NCBI RefSeq assembly: GCF_009828115.1 | Contig: NZ_WTYL01000004.1 | Coordinates: forward strand, 62,001-126,000 | DNA from: Allopontixanthobacter sediminis | GTDB taxonomy: Bacteria; Pseudomonadota; Alphaproteobacteria; Sphingomonadales; Sphingomonadaceae | Direction: 5' to 3' | DNA: 64,000 bases | Shown here: piece after piece, positions 8,317-17,182 of the stretch | Position numbering within the stretch: the first letter of the stretch is position 1 | How the letters are laid out: each line of letters starts with the position of its first letter | Made by a program: the position numbers and the translations under genes | Notes under the pieces: generated by a model | What the model was told of the DNA's origin: nothing | The model's database searches: none | What the model saw: only the letters and a program-made list of their open reading frames with translations

Positions 8317-10008
8317 TCAGTGCGCGTGATGGCCGGCCCCGGCAGCCGCCTCCGCATCGCGGCGCCCCTTGGCCATGGCTGAAGCGAGCGCCAGCGGCGC
8401 ATCGACCGCAGGGCCGCTGTCGTCCTGATAGCGGGCGCGCAAACCCTCGAGCCGTTGCTTTAAATCGGCCACCAAAGACCGGACTTTCGGGTCGTCGATC
8501 CGGTTATGCATCTCGGCGGGGTCGGCCTGCAGGTCGTAGAATTCCCAGGCGTTGATATCGCCGTAGAACCGGATCAACTTGTAGCGTTCGGTGCGGACAC
8601 CGTAGTGTGCGCGCACCGCGTGAAAGCCGGGATATTCATAATAATGGTAGTAGATATCCTCCCGCCAGTCCGCCGGGGGTGAGTTATCGAACACCTCGCG
8701 CAGGGTGCGGCCCTGTATGCTTGGCTGCTGCGCCAGTCCGGCAAGCTCGAGAAATGTTGGCGCGTAATCGACGTTCTGCACCGGAGCAGTCACCCGTGTG
8801 CCCGGCGCGATATGGCCGGGATACTGGATCAGCAGCGGGGTGCGCAGCGATTCCTCATACATGAAGCGCTTGTCGAACCAGCCGTGTTCGCCGAGGTAGA
8901 AGCCCTGGTCGGACGTATAGACGACGATGGTGTTTTCATCGAGACCATTGGTTTCCAGCCAGTCGAGCACGCGGCCGACACTGTCATCCACCGCAGCCAC
9001 GGTGCCGAGATATTCGCTCATGTAACGCTGGTATTTCCACAGCGCCATGTCGCGCTCGCTCATGTCGGCGGCGTTCATCGCGTCGTTGCTCGGCTGCAGC
9101 GCGCTGAAATATTCCGCGCGCTGCTGCGGCGTCATCCGCTCGAAATCGTTCTTCCACGGGTTCTCGCGCAATTCCTTCGAGCCGACCCCGGTGGTCATTT
9201 TCAGGTCATGGCCTTCGAACATGTCGCGGTAGATGTTCATTTCCTGCGCGTCGGCCGCGCGCCGTCCATCGTAATGGTCGAAATAATTGGTCGGCACAGG
9301 AAATTCGGTGCCGAGATATTTCTGCAGATGACGGATGGCGGGCATGAAATTGCGGTGCGGCGCCTTGTGATGGATGAGCAGCGCGAAGGGCCGATCCGGG
9401 TCGCGTTCCTGTTCCAGCCAGTGCAGGCTCTGGTCGGTCACGATATCGGTGGCATAACCTTCCACCGCGCTGCGCCCGGTCGGGGTGATCACGTCGGGAT
9501 TGTAGTATTTTCCCTGGTCGTCGAGCACCTTCCAGGTGTCGAAACCCGCGCCCTCGGGCGAGTAATTGAGGTGCCACTTGCCGAACAGCGCGGTCTGGTA
9601 ACCCGATTGCCCAAGGGCGCGCGGCCAGTTCCACCGCGAATTGTCGTATTTCTGGCCGTTCCGGGTGAAGCCGTGCATGTGGCTGAATTGCCCGGTCAGC
9701 ATCGTCGCCCGGCTCGGCCCGCACAGCGAATTGGTTACGTAGCTGTTTTCGAACAGCGCCCCGCGCTGCGCGATACGGTCGATATTCGGCGTCGGGGCAA
9801 TCCGCGATACGTCAGATTCGTAAGCGGAGACTGCCTGATAGGCGTGGTCGTCCGACATGATGAACACGATGTTCGGACGGGATTGCTGCACGAGCGGCGC
9901 GGGCGCGGCGGCGATCACCGGGGCGGCGGCGGTGGGCTGTTCCAGCGTGGTACAGCCGGTTACCGACAAGCCGGCCGCGGCCGCAGCAAAGGCAACAATC
10001 CGGACCAT
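8317..10008 (-). CDS. Sulfatase, type I (formylglycine-dependent), lipoprotein
   Basis: 563 residues from ATG 10008, chosen because GGAG sits 7 bases upstream and the GH3 stop lies 4 bases before it; a longer frame from 10056 would overlap GH3. The N terminus is a lipoprotein signal (SVTGC, C19). Metal-binding RPNIVFIMSDDH and the sulfatase core C96-G-P-S-R100 are present, so the cysteine should become formylglycine. The C-terminal HGWFDKRFMYEESLRTPLL segment is also typical. It should remove sulfate from a carbohydrate in the envelope. It is the second gene of an operon with GH3. No formylglycine-generating enzyme is encoded in this window. A phosphodiesterase role is less likely given the intact CxPSR motif. 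Confidence 0.9.
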   Translation of the reverse strand: MVRIVAFAAAAAGLSVTGCTTLEQPTAAAPVIAAAPAPLVQQSRPNIVFIMSDDHAYQAVSAYESDVSRIAPTPNIDRIAQRGALFENSYVTNSLCGPSRATMLTGQFSHMHGFTRNGQKYDNSRWNWPRALGQSGYQTALFGKWHLNYSPEGAGFDTWKVLDDQGKYYNPDVITPTGRSAVEGYATDIVTDQSLHWLEQERDPDRPFALLIHHKAPHRNFMPAIRHLQKYLGTEFPVPTNYFDHYDGRRAADAQEMNIYRDMFEGHDLKMTTGVGSKELRENPWKNDFERMTPQQRAEYFSALQPSNDAMNAADMSERDMALWKYQRYMSEYLGTVAAVDDSVGRVLDWLETNGLDENTIVVYTSDQGFYLGEHGWFDKRFMYEESLRTPLLIQYPGHIAPGTRVTAPVQNVDYAPTFLELAGLAQQPSIQGRTLREVFDNSPPADWREDIYYHYYEYPGFHAVRAHYGVRTERYKLIRFYGDINAWEFYDLQADPAEMHNRIDDPKVRSLVADLKQRLEGLRARYQDDSGPAVDAPLALASAMAKGRRDAEAAAGAGHHAH

Positions 10009-10012
10009 TCCG

Positions 10013-12367
10013 CTACTCCGTGATGGTGAACCCCACCGGGACACTGGCGGCCGCACCGGAAACCGGCGCGATCCACAGCTGGAACTCCCCCGGTTCCCAA
10101 CCGTGGCTCATATCGGCGCGGGTGAAGGCTAGGTCTTCGGGACGCAGGGTGAAGGTGACCGTGCGGCTTTCTCCCGGGGCGAGGGTGACCTTTTCGAAGC
10201 CTTTCAATTCCTGCACCGGGCGGGTGACCGATCCGACCAGGTCGCGGACATAGAGCTGGACCACTTCCTCGCCTGCAACCTTGCCGGTGTTGGTGATCGT
10301 CGCGCTAGCCGTGAGCGAACCGCCCGCGGTCATGCTGGCGGTGCTCAACGTGGCCGGCGAATAGCCGAAGCTGGTGTAGCTGAGGCCGTGACCGAAGCGG
10401 TAGAGCGGGGTGTTCGGCGTGTTGAGGTACCGCGACACATATTTCGCGTTGTCCGCGCCCAGCTCGATCGGCCGGCCGGTGTTCTTCATGTCGTAATGGA
10501 TCGGCACCTGGCCGACGTTGCGGGGGAAGGTTACCGGCAGCTTGCCCGACGGGTTGTAATCACCGAACAGCACGTCCGCGACCGCGTGACCGCCCATCGT
10601 GCCGGGATACCAGGCATGTAGGATGGCGGGCACGTTTTCATCCGCCCAGCCGATGGAATTGGGGCGTCCGCTCAGCATCACCAGGATCACCGGCTTGCCC
10701 GTTGCGACCAGGCGTTCCAGCAGCGCCTGCTGGTTGCCGGGAAGGTCGAGCGAGGTGCGGCTGGCCGCTTCCCCGGTCATGTCCCATTTCTCGCCCATCG
10801 CCGCAATGATCACGTCGGACTTTTGTGCGAGCGCCAGAGCTTCAGCGAACCCGTCGTCCTTGCCCGCGTCGCCGTAGGCATAGCTCGCGCCCTTGGCATA
10901 ACCGATGTTCACACCGCTGGCGGCGCGTTCGCGGATGCCTTGCAGAATGGTCACCGGGCGCGTGCTGCGGTCACCGGCGGCGGACCAGCTGCCGATCATG
11001 TCTTCCTTGCTGTCGGCCAGGGGGCCGATCACGGCGATGGACTGCGCGGTGGAAGCGAGCGGCAGGGCGCCGCCTTCGTTCTTCAGCAGCACCATCGACT
11101 TGCGCGCGACATCGCGCGCTGCCTCCAGGATGTCGGGGCGGTAGATTGTTGCTTCCTGACGTTCGACGTTCGAATAGCGATAGGGGGCTTCGAACAGACC
11201 GAGGCGGTATTTCATTTCCAGGATGCGGCGCACCGCGCGGTCGATGGCGGCTTGATCGACCTTGCCTTCGCTGACCGACTGCGCGAGGTGGTCCATGTAA
11301 ACCGCGCCCTGCATGTCCATATCGACCCCGGCGTTCAGCGCCTGTTCGCCCGACTGCTTGAGGTCTTTCGAATAGCCATGCGGGACCATTTCGTTGATCG
11401 AGGTGTAGTCCGTCACCACGAAGCCGTCGAAGCCCCACTGGTCACGCAGGATGTCGGTGAGAAGATACCGGCTGCCACTAGCCGGAATGCCGTCGACTTC
11501 GTTGAACGAGGTCATGAAACTGCCCACGCCCGCATCGACCGCGGCCTTGAACGGCGGCAAATATACGTCGCGCAGCGTCCGCTCGCTGATATCGACCGTG
11601 TGATAGTCGCGCCCGGCCTGCGCCGCGCCATAGGCAGCGAAATGCTTGGCGGTGGCGACCACCGTATCGGTCGCGGCGAGGTCGTCACCCTGATAGCCCC
11701 GAACGCGGGCGGCAGCGATCTTGCTGCCCAGGTGGACATCCTCGCCAGCGCCTTCGGAAATGCGGCCCCAGCGCGGATCACGGGCGATGTCGACCATCGG
11801 GGAGAAGGTCCAGTGGATACCTTCCGCGCTTGCTTCGACCGCGGAAAGACGGGCCGCTTGTTCGATCGCCGCCAGGTCCCAGGACGCCGCTTCGCCCAGC
11901 GAAATGGGGAAGATGGTGCGGTGACCATGGATCACGTCGTAACCGAACAGCAGCGGGATCTTTAGGCGGGTTTCGTCAACCGCCAGGCGCTGGAGTTCCG
12001 CCGTATAGGCTGCGGTGTAGGCGTTGAAGATCCCCCCGACCCGGCCGGAGCGGATGTCCTCCTTGTAGCTGTCACGCATCGTCGGGCCGGTCGATTCCCA
12101 ATTGCTGGTCAGCAGGGTCAGTTGGCCGATTTTTTCCTTGAGCGTCATCTGCGCCATCAGGTCGCTGATGAACGTGTTCATTTCGGGATTGCTACGCGCC
12201 CAGTCCGGCTGCGCCTGTGTCACGGGAACTGCGGTGCGGTCACTTGCCGGAGCGGCTGTGACTGGCGCCGCGGTGCCGGTCATCGGCGTCGTGGCGCAGG
12301 CTCCCAGCAGCAGTGATCCAATCGCTGCGCAACTAATTGTCGCTACGAACTGGCGGGCTTTTCGCAT
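10013..12367 (-). CDS. Glycoside hydrolase family 3, beta-glucosidase-like lipoprotein
   Basis: 784 residues with a lipoprotein signal (LLLGAC, C24). The GH3 N-terminal barrel contains KHFAAYGAAQAGRDYH and the nucleophile D320 in GFDGFVVTDYTSI. The GH3 C-terminal domain and a fibronectin-III-like domain (from about residue 690, VQLYVRDLVGS) follow, as in BglX. It should release terminal beta-linked glucose (or xylose) from oligosaccharides in the periplasm. It is the first gene of an operon with the sulfatase and diverges from the TonB-dependent receptor, with an operator-like palindrome at 12472 between them. Next to a GH144 enzyme, a role on sophoro-oligosaccharides is plausible but unproven. 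Confidence 0.92.
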   Translation of the reverse strand: MRKARQFVATISCAAIGSLLLGACATTPMTGTAAPVTAAPASDRTAVPVTQAQPDWARSNPEMNTFISDLMAQMTLKEKIGQLTLLTSNWESTGPTMRDSYKEDIRSGRVGGIFNAYTAAYTAELQRLAVDETRLKIPLLFGYDVIHGHRTIFPISLGEAASWDLAAIEQAARLSAVEASAEGIHWTFSPMVDIARDPRWGRISEGAGEDVHLGSKIAAARVRGYQGDDLAATDTVVATAKHFAAYGAAQAGRDYHTVDISERTLRDVYLPPFKAAVDAGVGSFMTSFNEVDGIPASGSRYLLTDILRDQWGFDGFVVTDYTSINEMVPHGYSKDLKQSGEQALNAGVDMDMQGAVYMDHLAQSVSEGKVDQAAIDRAVRRILEMKYRLGLFEAPYRYSNVERQEATIYRPDILEAARDVARKSMVLLKNEGGALPLASTAQSIAVIGPLADSKEDMIGSWSAAGDRSTRPVTILQGIRERAASGVNIGYAKGASYAYGDAGKDDGFAEALALAQKSDVIIAAMGEKWDMTGEAASRTSLDLPGNQQALLERLVATGKPVILVMLSGRPNSIGWADENVPAILHAWYPGTMGGHAVADVLFGDYNPSGKLPVTFPRNVGQVPIHYDMKNTGRPIELGADNAKYVSRYLNTPNTPLYRFGHGLSYTSFGYSPATLSTASMTAGGSLTASATITNTGKVAGEEVVQLYVRDLVGSVTRPVQELKGFEKVTLAPGESRTVTFTLRPEDLAFTRADMSHGWEPGEFQLWIAPVSGAAASVPVGFTITE

Positions 12368-12471
12368 TCAATCCTCCCTGGTAATTTTTATTCCGCACGC
12401 AGCCGGCCGGCAGTTATTCCGCAGTAGCGATGCGCGATTCAAGCTTGCACGACGAGGCTATACAGTCGATA

Positions 12472-12485
12472 TGAAACCGGTTACA
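12472..12485. promoter_or_regulatory. LacI-type operator between GH3 and the TonB-dependent receptor
   Basis: TGAAACCGGTTACA, a 14-bp palindrome with one mismatched pair, in the 209-bp divergent region between GH3 (-) and the receptor gene (+). It shares the core AACCGGTT with the site at 6130 and the TTACA arm with the site at 21036. A second, AT-rich perfect palindrome ATTTGCAAAT lies at 12491-12500; its role is unknown. Confidence 0.72.
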
Positions 12486-12576
12486 AGTTTATTTGCAAAT
12501 TGAATGGACCACCGGGATCCGGGGGAAGTTCGACAGAAGTCCCGACATACAGGGGCAATGGTGGGAGGAGTACAAC

Positions 12577-15500
12577 ATGTTCATTTCGCTTGGTAATCGC
12601 ACATCGGTGACTGGCCGGCTCGCGGCTGCACTGATTCTCGGCACTGCGACGGGCGCTCTGGCTGTCGGAATGGCGGCCCCGGCCCACGCTCAGGACGCCA
12701 ACGCCAACCTGCGCGGATCCGTAACGCTCAACGGCGCGCCGGCAGCCACCGAGGTCGTCGTGATCGACGTGAACTCCGGCTTCCGCCGTACGGCGACCGT
12801 CCGCCCCGACGGCAGCTTCGATGTTCCTTCGCTTCGGCCGAGCACCTACCGAATCGAGCTTCAGACCGCGGAAGGCGTGAAGCGGACGGACGAATTCACC
12901 CTGATCGCCGGCCAGAACGCCGTGCTGGACTTCGATTTCACACCGGAAGAACAGGCCGCCTACGATACCGGCGAGATCATCGTCACCGGCAGCAGGCTGA
13001 AATCCTTTGAAGGCGGCGAAGTCGGGGTCAACATCACCAACCGCGAGATCGAGCAGCTTCCCCAGAACAACCGTAACTTCCTGGCCTTCGCTGATCTCGC
13101 TCCGGGCGTCCAGTTCGTGACCGGCGCCAATGGCCAATCCCGTCTGCAAGGCGGCGCGCAAGACAGCCGGACTGTGAACATCTTCATCGATGGGGTGGGC
13201 CAAAAAGATTATGTCCTGAAAAACGGCGTCACCGGTCAGGATTCTACGCAGGGCAATCCGTTCCCCCAGCTGGCCGTCGGCGAATACCGCGTAATCAGCT
13301 CGAACTACAAAGCGGAATTCGACCAGGTCAGTTCGGTCGCGATCACGGCAGCGACAAAATCGGGCACGAACGAATTCCACGGTGAAGCCTTCGTCGATTT
13401 CACGAACCAGTCCCTGCGCTCGCGGACGCCGGTCGAAGACGCCAGCCTGACGCGCGAGAAGTCCAAGACGCGGGACTTCCAGTTCGGCGGCGCCCTGGGC
13501 GGACCCATCGTCAAGGACCTCGCGCATTTCTTCGTCACCTATGAGGGAAAGCGGCAGCAGGTTCCCGTCGAGATTTTCCCCGGAATTACCGATAACACGC
13601 AGAATCTCCCGGCCTCGTTTGCGGGTGAATTCGGGAATTTCAACCGGACCTTCAACGAAGACCTCTACTTCGGCAAGATCGACATCCTTCCGACCGACAA
13701 AGACCTGTTCGAGGCATCGCTCAAGGTCCGGATCGAAACCGGCGAGGGGATCAACAACGGTTCGAACCTGCGTGAAACGGCGGTCAACCAAGGGATCGAC
13801 GAGTACCGCGGCTTGCTTCGGTGGGAGCACCGGTCCGACAGTTTTGTGAACGACCTGAAATTGACCTATGAAGATGTCAGCTGGTCGCCAAATCCGGTCC
13901 TGTTCGAGAATGCCAGCGTGTTCCAGGATGCGCAGGGCCGTCAGATCATCCGCACCGGAGGAGGGGCGAACTTCCAGGACAAGGGCCAGACGGGTTACGG
14001 TATCCAGAACGATTTCACCTATTTCGGCCTCGAGGGACACTCGATCAAATTCGGCGCGAAAGCCAAGTGGGTGGAGCTGAATTCGCTATCGCTGATCAAC
14101 ACCAACCCGGTGTTCGTCTATAATACGCAGTATAATCCTGCTGCGATGAACAACACCGGCACGTTCAACACGTCCGTTCCCTATCAGGTCCAGTTCGGCT
14201 TTGATTCCGGTTTGGGCGGCGATCCTGTCGTCACCTCGAAGAATTTCCAGCTAGGCCTGTACGTCCAGGACGATTGGGAAATAACCGATCGGTTGACGCT
14301 CAATCTCGGTATCCGCTGGGACTACGACCGGACCCCGCAATACGTCGATTTCGTAACCACGCCGAGCGCCATCCAGGCCGTGTCACCAGCCAATTACCCC
14401 AACCTCGTCAACGCCGATTACGACATCAACGATTACATCAGCGATGGAAGCCAGCGGAAGACCTTCACGGGTGCGTTCCAGCCGCGGATCGGTTTCAGTT
14501 ACATTCTCGATGAAGAATCCAGCTTTGTCCTGTTCGGCGGGTTTGGCCGGTCGTATGACCGTAACCAGTTCGATTTCATCCAGCAGGAAACCAGTGTCGG
14601 GGCGTTTTCGACCCGGACTTTCCGGTTCCAGGTTCCGGGCGACACCCGCAACACTTGCGTACCGAGCCCGACCTGCGTTGCATGGGATCCGATCTATCTG
14701 ACCGAAGAAGGCCGTACACAGCTGGTGAACTCGGTTGGCCCGCAGGGCGGAGCGGAACTGCGCTTCATCAACAACGATCTGAAAGTGCCGTATTCCGACC
14801 AGTTCAGCCTCGGCCTGCGCCGCCGGTTCGGCCTCGTCGACGGCGAAGTTGGCTATCAGCATATCGAGAGCCGTGACGGCTTTGCCTGGCTGCTGGGCAA
14901 CCGCCGCCCCGACGGTTCGTTCTTCGCGCCCGCTCCGGCCAATCAGGATTCGCCCTTCGGTTTCGCGCCCCCGGGCCGCGGCGCGATCATCCTGGGCGAC
15001 AACGGTTTGTCGACTTCGGCAGATTCGGCCTATCTCAAGCTGACCAAGCGCTATTCGCCCAGCTCGCCGTGGAATGTCACCGCCACGTACACCTACACCG
15101 AAGCGGAGGAAAACCGGGCCTTCGGAGAGACGTTCTCGCTCGATTTCCCGACGATCGCCGATTATCCGACGCTCCGGTCCTCCGGCGTTTCCCGCCACAG
15201 GTTTGTGGCAGCCGGTGCCGCCGACCTCCCGTGGGACTTCACGCTGTCGGCCAAGGTCACCTTGGCGTCCCCGCCATATCTCAAGGGGTTCAGCACTGGC
15301 CCTAATGGAGAGCGGATTATCCTGGGTACGGTGGGTGATAATACCGAACGATTCCCGTTCATCGTCACTGATACCTGGGCCCTGCGCCAGGTTGATCTGG
15401 CATTGACCAAGTACATCACACTCGGCTTCCTCAACGAAGATGCCCGGATCAGGTTGCGGGTCGATGCGATCAACGTCTTCGATTACAAGAACTTCACCAA

Positions 15501-15624
15501 CTATAACGGGAATGCCCGTGATGTGGTGGATGATGCCAACGGCGTGTTCGGCAGCCTCACCGGTCTTGGTACCGGCGGCAATCCGCCGCGGACGTTCAAG
15601 TTTTCGGCAGGCTTTTCTTTCTAG
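12577..15624 (+). CDS. TonB-dependent receptor, Oar-like with carboxypeptidase-regulatory domain
   Basis: 1015 residues from ATG 12577, which has GGGAGGAG at 12563-12570 and opens a signal peptide (to AHAQ). A carboxypeptidase-regulatory-like beta-sandwich (about residues 43-125) precedes a TonB-box-like GEIIVTGS and the plug domain (LPQNNRNFLAFADLAPGV). The rest is a large beta-barrel ending in aromatic SAGFSF. This is the Oar-type architecture used for large substrates. It would bring an oligosaccharide through the outer membrane. A hairpin with a T-run separates it from the GH144 gene 70 bp downstream. The substrate is inferred from neighbours only. Confidence 0.93.
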   Translation: MFISLGNRTSVTGRLAAALILGTATGALAVGMAAPAHAQDANANLRGSVTLNGAPAATEVVVIDVNSGFRRTATVRPDGSFDVPSLRPSTYRIELQTAEGVKRTDEFTLIAGQNAVLDFDFTPEEQAAYDTGEIIVTGSRLKSFEGGEVGVNITNREIEQLPQNNRNFLAFADLAPGVQFVTGANGQSRLQGGAQDSRTVNIFIDGVGQKDYVLKNGVTGQDSTQGNPFPQLAVGEYRVISSNYKAEFDQVSSVAITAATKSGTNEFHGEAFVDFTNQSLRSRTPVEDASLTREKSKTRDFQFGGALGGPIVKDLAHFFVTYEGKRQQVPVEIFPGITDNTQNLPASFAGEFGNFNRTFNEDLYFGKIDILPTDKDLFEASLKVRIETGEGINNGSNLRETAVNQGIDEYRGLLRWEHRSDSFVNDLKLTYEDVSWSPNPVLFENASVFQDAQGRQIIRTGGGANFQDKGQTGYGIQNDFTYFGLEGHSIKFGAKAKWVELNSLSLINTNPVFVYNTQYNPAAMNNTGTFNTSVPYQVQFGFDSGLGGDPVVTSKNFQLGLYVQDDWEITDRLTLNLGIRWDYDRTPQYVDFVTTPSAIQAVSPANYPNLVNADYDINDYISDGSQRKTFTGAFQPRIGFSYILDEESSFVLFGGFGRSYDRNQFDFIQQETSVGAFSTRTFRFQVPGDTRNTCVPSPTCVAWDPIYLTEEGRTQLVNSVGPQGGAELRFINNDLKVPYSDQFSLGLRRRFGLVDGEVGYQHIESRDGFAWLLGNRRPDGSFFAPAPANQDSPFGFAPPGRGAIILGDNGLSTSADSAYLKLTKRYSPSSPWNVTATYTYTEAEENRAFGETFSLDFPTIADYPTLRSSGVSRHRFVAAGAADLPWDFTLSAKVTLASPPYLKGFSTGPNGERIILGTVGDNTERFPFIVTDTWALRQVDLALTKYITLGFLNEDARIRLRVDAINVFDYKNFTNYNGNARDVVDDANGVFGSLTGLGTGGNPPRTFKFSAGFSF

Positions 15625-15636
15625 CGTGTCGATTTA

Positions 15637-15674
15637 CTGCCGCGGTCCGACCCTCCCCGGGCCGCGGCAGTTTT
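15637..15674 (+). terminator. Hairpin plus T-run between the receptor and GH144 genes
   Basis: CTGCCGCGG at 15637-15645 pairs perfectly with CCGCGGCAG at 15662-15670 and is followed by TTTT. It looks like an intrinsic terminator placed between two genes that appear to form one unit. It may act as a partial terminator or protect the receptor mRNA, giving more receptor than enzyme. Confidence 0.7.
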
Positions 15675-15694
15675 CAATTGCATAAGGATATCTG

Positions 15695-17179
15695 ATGGCT
15701 CGCAGCCTGTTCGTATCGCTGTCGGCACTCGCGCTGGCCTCCTGCGCCCATTTGCCGGCAAGTGAAACGGCAGCCAGCCCCCCGCCTGCGGCAGAGAAAT
15801 CCGCGCAGGAGGCCTTCTCCGAAGACTTGACCCGGCGCACGTTCCAGTATTTCTGGGATACTACCGACACCGAGCGCTGCCTTGCGCCCGATCGTTGGCC
15901 GACGCGGAATTTCTCGTCGATCGCGGCGACCGGTTTTGCGCTGACCGCTTACGGCGTCGGTGCCGAGCGCGGCTATGTTTCGCGTGCAGAAGCGGCCGAG
16001 CGGACCCGCGACTGCCTCGCGTTCTACTGGGACGCCCCTCAAGGTCCGGCGGCCAGCGGCGTGACGGGGCACAAGGGCTTCTTCTACCATTTCCTCAAAT
16101 ATGACGACGGCACTCGCCACGGGACCACCGAACTTTCGACCGTCGACACCACGCTGTTCCTCGGCGGCGCCCTGTTCGCCCAAAGCTATTTCGACCGCAA
16201 TGATCCGGTCGAGGCGGAGATCCGCGAGCTTGCCGATAAGATCTACACCCGCGTCGAATGGGACTGGGCGCAGCGCAACACCACCGGGACGCAGGCGATC
16301 AACCTCGCCAATTCGCACGGCATCGCGATGGGCTGGAAGCCGGAAAAGGGCTGGGAGCCAGCGGACTGGATCGGCTATAACGAAGGCATGCTGGTCTATG
16401 TGCTGGCGCTGGCCTCCCCCACGCATCCTGTCGGCAAGGACGCCTGGGACAAGGGCTGGGCGGCCAAGCTCGAGGAGGATTGGGGGACGTACTATGGCTA
16501 TGAACATCTCCAGTTCGAACCCTTGTTCGGCCATCAGTACAGCCATGTCTGGATCGACTTCCGCGGCATCCAGGATGACTTCATGGCAAAGAAGGGCATC
16601 GATTATTTCGAGAACAGCCGCCGCGCCACGCTGAGCCAGCAGGCTTATGGCGCGGACAATCCGAACAACTGGAAGGACTACAGCGGCGATATCTGGGGCT
16701 GGACTGCGTCGGACGGGCCGAAATATTCCAAGGACGAATATACGGTCAATGGGAAGCCGCGTAGCTTCTACACGTACATGGCCCGCGGCGTCAGCGCCAT
16801 TCGGGTGCGCGACGATGGCACCATCGTTCCTACCGCTGCCGGCGGCTCGATACCCTTCGCGCCCGAAGCCACCATTCCTGCGCTGATGGCGATGAAGGAA
16901 AAATACGGCGAACGGCTCTACGGAAAGTACGGATTCAAGGACGCGGTCAACCCGAGCTTCACCTTCGTGGAGGCCGGTTCGCGCACGGGCCAGACCGACC
17001 CCGTAAAAGGCTGGGTAGCGACCGATCACCTTGGGATCGACCAGGGTCCGATCCTGGCAATGATGGAAAACCACCGCAGCGGGCTGGTCTGGCGCACCAT
17101 GCGAAAGAACCCGCATATCCGCCGCGGGCTGGAACGGCTCGGTTTCGAAGGCGGCTGGCTGGAAAAACCGGCGGAGTAA
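15695..17179 (+). CDS. GH144-type endo-beta-1,2-glucanase (glucoamylase-like family lipoprotein)
   Basis: 494 residues with a short lipoprotein signal (ALASC, C16). The body matches the family often labelled glucoamylase-like (PF10091), which contains GH144 endo-beta-1,2-glucanases: RRTFQYFWDTTD at the start, GFFYHFLKYDDGTR, the STVDTTLFLGGAL segment, GWEPADWIGYNEG, FGHQYSHVWIDFRGI and WGWTASDGP. These appear in order along an all-alpha barrel. GH144 enzymes cut linear beta-1,2-glucan into sophoro-oligosaccharides. The start ATG 15695 follows AAGGA. The neighbours (receptor, GH3) fit a glucan-degradation pathway. Other PF10091 members have unknown specificity, so the linkage is likely but not certain. 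Confidence 0.85.
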   Translation: MARSLFVSLSALALASCAHLPASETAASPPPAAEKSAQEAFSEDLTRRTFQYFWDTTDTERCLAPDRWPTRNFSSIAATGFALTAYGVGAERGYVSRAEAAERTRDCLAFYWDAPQGPAASGVTGHKGFFYHFLKYDDGTRHGTTELSTVDTTLFLGGALFAQSYFDRNDPVEAEIRELADKIYTRVEWDWAQRNTTGTQAINLANSHGIAMGWKPEKGWEPADWIGYNEGMLVYVLALASPTHPVGKDAWDKGWAAKLEEDWGTYYGYEHLQFEPLFGHQYSHVWIDFRGIQDDFMAKKGIDYFENSRRATLSQQAYGADNPNNWKDYSGDIWGWTASDGPKYSKDEYTVNGKPRSFYTYMARGVSAIRVRDDGTIVPTAAGGSIPFAPEATIPALMAMKEKYGERLYGKYGFKDAVNPSFTFVEAGSRTGQTDPVKGWVATDHLGIDQGPILAMMENHRSGLVWRTMRKNPHIRRGLERLGFEGGWLEKPAE

Positions 17180-17182
17180 ACG

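Noticed and set aside
10823-11965. 380-codon frame on + inside the GH3 gene
   Set aside because: Shadow of GH3, whose nucleophile motif and lipobox are intact on the minus strand.
12481-14040. 519-codon antisense frame inside the TonB receptor gene
   Set aside because: The receptor has signal peptide, plug and barrel on +; the antisense frame has no start signal and no family.
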